A stretch of 17,269 nt of DNA. Source: DATLYH01 sp035575035 (lineage in GTDB: Bacteria > Planctomycetota > Planctomycetia > Gemmatales > Gemmataceae). This document shows, in pieces, positions 8,901 through 12,785 of this stretch (its first letter is position 1; each line of letters opens with the position of its first letter). Location of the stretch: contig DATLYH010000338.1 in the NCBI GenBank assembly GCA_035575035.1, positions 1 through 17,269 of the forward strand. Reading direction: 5' to 3'. The notes below the pieces were generated by a model. That model was not told where the DNA came from. It was given only the letters and a program-made list of their open reading frames with translations, and ran no database searches. The position numbers and the translations under genes are program-made.

Positions 8901-9615
8901 CCAGGGCGGAGCGAAGCAGTTGGAAGAGAAGTCTGATTTTTGGGGGATCGTCGGTGAAAACGATCGGATTGCTTCGCAAAAACGGTTCAGCGTCCCGAAG
9001 AATGCGCAAATTATCGAGAAACCATTTGCTGCCGCCCTGACGGTACAGCTTCTGAAGGTAGTTGCGGGCAAAACGTTGTTGCGATTCGTACATCCTCCGC
9101 ACACGGCGGACGGTGCGTAAAAACTGCAAAGGATCTTTAACTCCGGAGGCTTGAAGTGTAGCCACGTCGGGGAGACCTTCTCGTTCGTCGTTGATACGTA
9201 ATTTGACGAAAAGAAGAACCTTTTCTTGCCACGCCGGAGGGAGTTTCTTCACTTCTAGGTAAACCGGGTCCAAGCGGCCCGCTTGCTTGAAAAGTTTCTC
9301 CCGATACCACTTCCAGGGGATCTGGTGGTAAAGAAATAGGTCGAGAAATTTCAGAAAACTTTTCTGGAGCAGCGGCGATCGTCCGGTAACACGAAAAGCC
9401 GCTGGACCAACATGTCCACGGACACGTTGAATTTGGAAGTAGCTTCCCCGAGGCGCCATCAGTAAAAGCGCGTGCTGGGGATTGCGAGGATCGTATTCGT
9501 CTTGGGGTCCAGCGAAACGTACCATAGCACTCAATGCTCCTTTCTTCGTCCATCCTGACGCCTCGAAGTCCTCTTTGCCTAGCTCAGCTTGTCCGGTCCC
9601 GCTGGTTCGCGTCAT
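5971..9615 (-). CDS. Giant basic repeat-containing protein of unknown function
   Basis: The frame is open from 9831 to the TGA at 5971-5973 (up to 1286 codons). I place the start at ATG 9615 (1214 residues, beginning MTRTSGTGQAEL) because the upstream 72 codons are antisense to a plausible divergent gene. ATG 9525, after AAAGGAG, is an alternative (1184 residues). I recognise no family. The protein has no signal peptide or membrane segment and is very rich in Arg and Lys. It contains a degenerate repeat of about 45-75 residues, roughly at 290-350, 374-431, 447-525 and 631-676 (numbered from 9615), with a core like P..(A/V)L..I...P.DP.T.KK and an ending like (V/A)..V..YL.LL.RYR. Later come charged, coiled-coil-like helices with Gln/Arg/Glu stretches and an acidic tail (LDSDDPDFGELAAEGLDPDE). 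G+C is near 50% where counted (30/60 at 6961-7020), well below its neighbours, which suggests transfer. Confidence 0.8.
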   Translation of the reverse strand: MTRTSGTGQAELGKEDFEASGWTKKGALSAMVRFAGPQDEYDPRNPQHALLLMAPRGSYFQIQRVRGHVGPAAFRVTGRSPLLQKSFLKFLDLFLYHQIPWKWYREKLFKQAGRLDPVYLEVKKLPPAWQEKVLLFVKLRINDEREGLPDVATLQASGVKDPLQFLRTVRRVRRMYESQQRFARNYLQKLYRQGGSKWFLDNLRILRDAEPFLRSNPIVFTDDPPKIRLLFQLLRSALVKARHEGVFHLLDNPKAGALLADLQRRLADLPAQPDQQLEAEYRHFGALANLRLPASLPSPYRKWKLDQVPERALQEIASDPVDPRTGKKMYAAPVVARVKEYLQILDKYRPRPAATGLTEAQTRRLQELALMDLPGLHLPPRTGWKMLGQIPRSVLEYIINNPADPKTKKRPFPRWFVSRVRTYYRLLLRARRTPTLMSRRDWTRLEKLSKLPTPYHHPPLKMYLVPEHILKIIAVSPKLEQFFTTPRYFRALAGDPFARFAKEVKFTPEVVQAAREYLILLHRYRTANAGRRLPEGVEAFTHDSARGGDTESLSKREERTTELRQAAMENIPELLRKWHHIQFRGSREFPLAKLRELERIRRELQKETLSPRERQRLAVKQDRLLKELFHPARKTPAQKLLELVEQKQLNPRSGLMERRPIWPADARKARKYLRRMLGQIGYRYFDLRKELKQYRIYKENWEHGLLIIARLRRRQQQAGASTPSKLLLRWMRQMKELRPRIRRQIERIRGLLKSLTGQERAAMTLLRRFKAGQTINDPAELDRIVAQARALAAPRSQAYHPGLTAREMHLYQKLAEEQREARMLMRYPIEKDVLMNSIMTGIIRVQEKIDRLQPRLQQLQARFPRGSPPPEALLQRYLRLQDELLSLRGVHQEALKALDILKQGGSLPYPGNLHANWQWIDQDPVFRSEFYRRQRKLNQLAEKAARTGEPTDPEELQRGSSKAFVYDRPTPLQEAHARHFAETDSEKAKKLPEFLRRAMADPNFVVYKLTKRWSRLESRKAQWALYALDVMLDRAKSRDDILRVHDILNRLFGKPLEGGAFEFEEVPWIWTVQLRMKELYAILPEKPAVFIQLRHPEKWLRDPILYTIDPETGDFIEMDRGKIVSPEDRRTIEERAGVKASQPSPTHLERLAAEEELFAPPEFFGTVRTGPSDFEREMYDAMGLDSDDPDFGELAAEGLDPDEVDWESHDYDPD

Positions 9616-9660
9616 AATGACAACGATCCATGACGATTGACGGCAGGGAGTTTCTCCAAC

Positions 9661-9891
9661 ATGCGTCGTTGGTGGCAGCGGTTTCGTACCTGGTGGGGCG
9701 GCAAGAAGGCGGCTCCGAACCGTAATTCCATTCGGGAACTGGCCAGCTTGCTCGCTACCGGACCCGGTGTAGGTTTCTATGCCGGCGCCTGGACGGAAAG
9801 CCGTCCGGAACAGGTCCGCCACTTTCGTCACTGGCTTTATGTGGGGATTTCCGGTGGTGTCCTAGTTACGTTGCACGGCCGGATAGGATAG
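9661..9891 (+). CDS. Small Trp-rich membrane protein, 3' end altered by IS insertion
   Basis: ATG 9661 follows GGCAGGGAG (9642-9650) and opens a 76-residue frame starting MRRWWQRFRTWWGGKK. It has a basic, aromatic N-terminus, a central stretch RELASLLATGPGVGFYAGAW and a hydrophobic segment HWLYVGISGGVLVTL near the end. An in-frame TTG at 9637 would add eight residues but lacks a ribosome-binding site. The IS1-like element begins at about 9853, so the last dozen codons (GVLVTLHGRIG and stop) come from the element. The original C-terminus is therefore lost or replaced. Joining the flanks without the element would keep the frame and end in a basic tail at 10700-10702. It is divergent from the giant gene, with 45 bp between the proposed starts, and may share control with it. 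The family is unknown. It is small and could be spurious, but codon choice looks natural. Confidence 0.5.
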   Translation: MRRWWQRFRTWWGGKKAAPNRNSIRELASLLATGPGVGFYAGAWTESRPEQVRHFRHWLYVGISGGVLVTLHGRIG

Positions 9892-10660
9892 CCCCTCCGC
9901 CATCGACCAAATGTGGTCGGCCAGTCCGGCGGCCATCGCCGGCGTCCGCTGCCGGTAGCCCTTCCGCCGGCTCCCCCGGACGCAGCGTCCGCGCCGCCCC
10001 GCAGAAGTGGTAGCTGGAGGTCATAAAGTACGTCACGGCCTCCTGCACCCCCCAGCCCTTCGAGAAGCAGCAGGTCTTGCGCACCTTCCAGGCGTCGCGG
10101 TTGCGGTCGGTGCCGATACCGCTCCACGAACACCGTGTTCACCCGGTCACTGACCTGCGACCGCCCCAGGACTGCTGCCACCGCGGCCCGGCTGCCGTAG
10201 GCCACCCGCGCCGCGACCTTCACCCCCCGGCCCTTCGCCCGCGTCTTGTGCACGGTGGCGTAGGTCAGCCCCTCCGGCGGTACCGTCACCGGCTTGGGCT
10301 TGCGACCACGCTTGCCCCGCCGCCGGGGCTGCTGCTGCCGGCCGGGCACCACGCTCAGCACCAGGCGGTGTTCCGCGTCCAAGGCCACGTGGTTCCCACG
10401 CTCATCGTCGGCGGGGTCGCGGGCCTTGCAGGTGCGGCAGTAGAGCAGGCGGCGGTGGGGGCCGTAGTGGCCGCAGACCGTCAGGTTGCCGTGGCCGCGT
10501 TTGCCGTAATCGGGGCAGCAATCGTTCTGGCAGCAGAAGGTTCGCCGGTCGTCGTCCACGGCCATGGCGCTGGGTTGGCGGCGGGCGACGGGAATTGTCC
10601 GTCAACGGAAGTTGTTGTAGCAAAAGCCGGTCAGGCGTTCAACGATGTAGGGACACCACC
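9853..10660 (-). mobile_element. Decayed IS1-like insertion sequence
   Basis: The ends are inverted repeats. The left end is GGTGGTGTCCTAGTTACG (from 9853). The right end, read inward on the minus strand from 10660, is GGTGGTGTCCCTACATCG, and similarity continues for about 27 bp with small gaps. The GGTG-type terminus and the transposase remnant inside fit the IS1 family. The element is about 808 bp with one broken transposase gene. No direct target duplication is visible next to the ends (gggatttcc left, gagaaaagg right), consistent with an old or rearranged insertion. Confidence 0.75.
9862..10565 (-). pseudogene. IS1-family transposase, degraded (deletions and frameshifts)
   Basis: Reading on the minus strand from ATG 10565, the first part encodes a zinc-binding N-terminus (FCCQNDCCPDYGKRG, then LLYCRTCKAR). 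It jumps directly to DPADDERGNHVALDAEHRLVLSVVPG, so the helix-turn-helix and the first catalytic acidic region appear deleted. A second gap follows VVPG. The conserved block PPEGLTYATVHKTRAKGRGVKV and VSDRVNTVFVERY follows. Near 10115 the frame shifts to give GTDRNRDAWKVRKTCCFSKGWGVQEAVTYF (last residues about 10010). Near 9970 it shifts again to RQRTPAMAAGLADHIWSMAEGL...AVQRN with a stop at 9862-9864. All three pieces together match the layout of a planctomycete/cyanobacterial-style IS1 transposase, usually about 300-350 residues. The gene cannot make active transposase. Confidence 0.85.
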
Positions 10661-10710
10661 GAGAAAAGGCGGTCGGGCAAAAATTCCTGCCGAATTACGT
10701 AATTTTACGC

Positions 10711-10740
10711 ATGGCAAAAGAGTTGGACTGATTGCATAAT
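10711..10740 (+). promoter_or_regulatory. Putative promoter of hairpin RNA copy 1
   Basis: ATGGCA (10711-10716) and CATAAT (10735-10740) are separated by 18 nt, matching -35 and -10 consensus at 4/6 and 5/6. Both boxes are conserved in copy 2 while the spacer between them is not, the pattern expected of a promoter. The predicted start is near 10747, exactly at the base of the hairpin. Confidence 0.45.
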
Positions 10741-10746
10741 CCTTTA

Positions 10747-10812
10747 TCAGAGAGACCGAGGAAGTCGAAGGTGGTTGGGCGACGCTTTCGATTTCCAGGT
10801 CTCTCTTTTTTT
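10747..10812 (+). ncRNA. Candidate small hairpin RNA, copy 1, with intrinsic terminator
   Basis: A perfect 9-bp outer stem pairs AGAGAGACC (10749-10757) with GGTCTCTCT (10798-10806) and is followed by a run of T to 10812, a textbook intrinsic terminator. Inside, 10760-10771 pairs with 10785-10796 (12 positions with G-U pairs), leaving a 13-nt loop ending GGGCGACG. If transcription starts near 10747 the RNA would be about 65 nt and almost wholly this structure. I match it to no known RNA family. It could instead be only a terminator, but there is no upstream gene in this orientation other than the IS-damaged small one. Confidence 0.55.
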
Positions 10813-10863
10813 GTCTTGGGTGGCGCCAAAGTCCAACACCTTTGCTCAGCGCCCGAAGCGTGG

Positions 10864-10908
10864 GCGACGGGGCATGGCGCTACCTACCCGTCGCTGGCGC
10901 TCCGGGCT
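10864..10908 (+). repeat. Dispersed palindromic repeat, copy A
   Basis: GCGACGGG (10864-10871) and CCCGTCGC (10887-10894) form an inverted pair, followed by TGGCGCTCCGGGCT. The same arrangement occurs inverted at 12641-12679. Read on the minus strand it encodes SPERQRRVG, a peptide I recall as frequent in short planctomycete hypothetical proteins. A degenerate second copy of the tail (CGCTCCGGGCT) follows at 10916-10926. Confidence 0.7.
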
Positions 10909-11026
10909 AGTAGTACGCTCCGGGCTGTAGTACCCGTCGTGACGCGCCAGGCCGGGCACGGACAGTTCCCCGCATCGACGCTCCAGGCACTGAGCCACTT
11001 TCCGGCCAAAATCGGTAATTCTACGG

Positions 11027-11056
11027 ATGGCAAAAGCGGCGCGCATAAGGCATACT
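11027..11056 (+). promoter_or_regulatory. Putative promoter of hairpin RNA copy 2
   Basis: ATGGCA (11027-11032) and CATACT (11051-11056) keep the same 18-nt spacing as in copy 1. The -10 match drops to 4/6. The predicted start is near 11063, one or two bases before the hairpin. Confidence 0.4.
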
Positions 11057-11062
11057 TTCTTA

Positions 11063-11127
11063 ACAGAGAGACCAAGGGATCCGAAGGTGAGTGGGCGACG
11101 CTTTCGGTTTCCGGGTCTCTCTTTTTT
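11063..11127 (+). ncRNA. Candidate small hairpin RNA, copy 2, with intrinsic terminator
   Basis: The outer 9-bp stem (11065-11073 with 11114-11122) is identical to copy 1 and is followed by T to 11127. In the inner stem (11076-11087 with 11101-11112) a T-A pair of copy 1 (10765/10791) is replaced by C-G (11081/11107), a true compensatory change. One A-T becomes G-T (pairing kept), and one G-T becomes T-T (pairing lost). The loop keeps TGGGCGACG. The covariation argues for selection on RNA structure in both copies. Confidence 0.55.
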
Positions 11128-11314
11128 ATTCCCTTATCCATGATAAAACTGGACCGATGACCGGGCGGAAATCTTTCCGGAACATTTGCAAACCAGCTGT
11201 TGAACAAGCCATAATATCTTTGACCCCTCAAACCTGTCTTTTCTGAAAGGTTCTTTCCTCCCCAAAAGCTGGTTGATTCGTGTAGTCCAGTCTCGGCCCC
11301 TCACGGAAAGCCCC

Positions 11315-12424
11315 ATGAATCCCTCAGCTTCTCTGGGTACGGACGCGCACACGCTTGACCCCTTTGCTCAGCTGCGGGTCGGCCATCTTTACCTGGACGT
11401 GCGCACGCGGCGGCTACACTGTCTGAACGAAACCGCCCGGGAGCTCTACCGGGAGGGGATGATCCTCACGACCGCGGAGCAGGCCTGCCAGAGGCTGCGC
11501 ACCCCGGCGGGGGAGCCGGTCCAGGCGGGCGACTTGCCGTTGCTGATCGCCTGGCAGAAGGGGCGGGAGGCCGAGGCTAGTTTTGTGCTCCGCCAGGAGG
11601 GGAAGCCCGACTGCCACGTCCTTTGGAGTGCGGCCCCGGTGCGCAACGCCCAGGGCCAACTGATCGGCGTGATGGCCTGCCTGTGCGTCAGCCCGCCGGC
11701 CTTTGACTGGCAGGCGCTGGCCGGGCTGGCCCACGACCTGCGCACTCCCCTGCACGCGCTCAGTCTGGTCCTGAGCGGGCTGCAAAATGCGGCGGCGACT
11801 GAAGCCCAGCAGCAGCAACTGCTAGAAATGGTCCGGTCGTCGGCCGAACGGGCCTTGCAAATCGGCCGAGACCTGCTGCTGTGGTGTCGCGGTCCCGCTC
11901 AGGCCGGCCGCATTCCTGAGTTCACCTGGTTCCCCCTGGCGCCCTTCCTGGATGCCCTGGCCCAGGAGCAAATGCCCGCTGCCCAGCGCAAGGGGTTGAC
12001 CCTGACCACCCGAGTGACCGCTGCCCACGGCTGGGAGATCTACGCCGACCGCGTCCGGATGGGCCGGCTGCTGGCGAACCTGCTGGTCAACGCCGTGCGC
12101 TACACCGCCACCGGGCACGTGACCATCCTGACGGAATGGCGTGACGACCCGGCCGGGCGCGCTCTGGTGGTGAGCGTGGTGGACACCGGTACGGGCATTT
12201 CCCCTGAGGAGCGCGAGTCGATCTTCCAGCCGTTCGAGCGTGGCCGGGCCGGCAAGGGGGGTGATTCTTCCGGTGGCAGCGGGCTAGGTCTGGCCGTGGT
12301 CGATCGGTTGGTGAAGGAGCTGGGGCTGGAGCTGGAGGTCTACAGCGAGTTCGGCCACGGCAGTGCCTTCCATCTGGTGTTGCCGGCCCGCCTGCTCCGC
12401 CCGGAGACCGGCGCCGGGGCCTGA
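11315..12424 (+). CDS. Orphan soluble sensor histidine kinase (PAS-like, HisKA, HATPase)
   Basis: From ATG 11315 the protein has 369 residues; an in-frame TTG at 11273 would add 14 but looks worse, as GGAAAG precedes the ATG. No membrane segment is present. An N-terminal PAS-like region at about 18-125 includes LVLWSAAPVRNAQGQLIGVMA-style PAC features. A HisKA domain follows with the phosphoacceptor His140 in GLAHDLRTPLHALS. The HATPase_c domain has the N-box NLLVNAVRYT (Asn259), G1 box VVDTGTGIS (Asp290) and G2 box SGGSGLGLAVV. A Gly/Ser-rich lid loop (GRAGKGGDSSGGSG) joins the last two. No response regulator is adjacent, so the partner is elsewhere. It sits 187 bp after the second hairpin RNA, whose terminator should insulate it. 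This is a standard class I kinase by motif order, with an unknown signal. Confidence 0.92.
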   Translation: MNPSASLGTDAHTLDPFAQLRVGHLYLDVRTRRLHCLNETARELYREGMILTTAEQACQRLRTPAGEPVQAGDLPLLIAWQKGREAEASFVLRQEGKPDCHVLWSAAPVRNAQGQLIGVMACLCVSPPAFDWQALAGLAHDLRTPLHALSLVLSGLQNAAATEAQQQQLLEMVRSSAERALQIGRDLLLWCRGPAQAGRIPEFTWFPLAPFLDALAQEQMPAAQRKGLTLTTRVTAAHGWEIYADRVRMGRLLANLLVNAVRYTATGHVTILTEWRDDPAGRALVVSVVDTGTGISPEERESIFQPFERGRAGKGGDSSGGSGLGLAVVDRLVKELGLELEVYSEFGHGSAFHLVLPARLLRPETGAGA

Positions 12425-12785
12425 GTCGGTCCACCGCCGGGCGTGTCCCCGGCCGGGGATGGTCGGACCCGGTTGCGGCGCTGGGCGCTGGTGCGGTCTC
12501 CGACGCCATGTCTTCCCCCGGTTGGCCGCGCCGCGGAGGGTGTTATTTCTCGGTGGAGTCCAGTCGGCAATTGCTGTCGGCCCCTGTCTCGATTATGTTG
12601 GTGGCTAAGCAGCTGGTCAGGTCAGGAATACCTGTCAGAACCCGGAGCGCCAGCGACGGGTAATCCCATCACCCGTCGCGGACACGCCGGCCTCTGCAAG
12701 AGGTCATCCCCAACCTCGTCCTGCTGCTTAACGGCAGCCCTGACTCGCACCGGGCGCGGGGGCGCGCCCAACCGAGAAGACCGTC
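12425..12785. other. Intergenic region with palindromes, no gene supported
   Basis: These 361 bp hold a perfect 14-bp palindrome TCCCCGGCCGGGGA (12446-12459) shortly after the kinase stop, which might aid termination although no T-run follows. They also hold copy B of the dispersed palindromic repeat (12641-12679). The short open frames here overlap each other and show no recognisable protein. No clear promoter or Shine-Dalgarno was found for the protease gene that follows. Confidence 0.6.
12641..12679 (-). repeat. Dispersed palindromic repeat, copy B
   Basis: CCCGGAGCGCCAGCGACGGG is followed by a 9-bp perfect hairpin, GCGACGGGT (12653-12661) with ACCCGTCGC (12671-12679) and a 9-nt loop. Reversed, it matches copy A at 10864-10908 over the hairpin and the TGGCGCTCCGGG tail; the loops differ. 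Confidence 0.75.

Larger units (their letters stand above)
10684..10812 (+). repeat. Duplicated unit, copy 1 (promoter-like block plus hairpin terminator)
   Basis: It aligns without gaps to 11000-11127 at an offset of 316 bp. By hand count 83 of 107 positions are identical from 10699 to 10805, and similarity extends weakly to about 10684. Differences cluster in the variable stretch 10721-10732, while the blocks on either side are conserved. Confidence 0.85.
11000..11127 (+). repeat. Duplicated unit, copy 2 (promoter-like block plus hairpin terminator)
   Basis: This is the partner of 10684-10812 with no gaps over the 107-nt core (11015-11121). Conserved blocks are GTAATT.TACG.ATGGCAAAAG, GCATA, CAGAGAGACC, TGGGCGACGCTTTCG and GGTCTCTC. 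Confidence 0.85.
10661..11314. other. Gene-free region holding duplicated hairpin RNAs and a palindromic repeat
   Basis: No convincing protein gene is present in these 654 bp. The region contains two paralogous promoter-plus-hairpin units (10684-10812 and 11000-11127), one copy of a dispersed palindromic repeat between them (10864-10908) with a partial degenerate copy to about 10946, and a leader of roughly 187 bp before the orphan kinase. Short frames here, such as those reading SPERQRRVG on the minus strand, are translations of the repeat. Confidence 0.65.

Noticed and set aside
7990..9120. Long plus-strand open frame (376 codons) opposite the giant gene
   Set aside because: It is antisense to the better-supported minus-strand frame, which shows internal repeats and a natural composition. 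The plus-strand product has no recognisable motif.
10712..10726. Sigma-54 promoter (TGGCA-N-GC) before the hairpin RNAs
   Set aside because: Copy 2 has GG and GC at the right spacing, but copy 1 has TTGG instead of TTGC at -12. The sigma-70-like pair is conserved in both and fits the hairpin base better.
10684..11127. CRISPR array or known riboswitch (c-di-GMP type) as explanation of the duplicated units
   Set aside because: Only two units occur, 316 bp apart, with no short regular spacers. The GEMM and fluoride riboswitch signature bases I know are not present, and no gene follows copy 1.
12546..12561. Solo IS end: TTTCTCGGTGGAGTCC resembles the right end and flank of the IS1-like element
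   Set aside because: It matches 10 bp with one mismatch plus a few flanking bases, but similarity stops at once inward. No second end or transposase remnant is present, so chance cannot be excluded.
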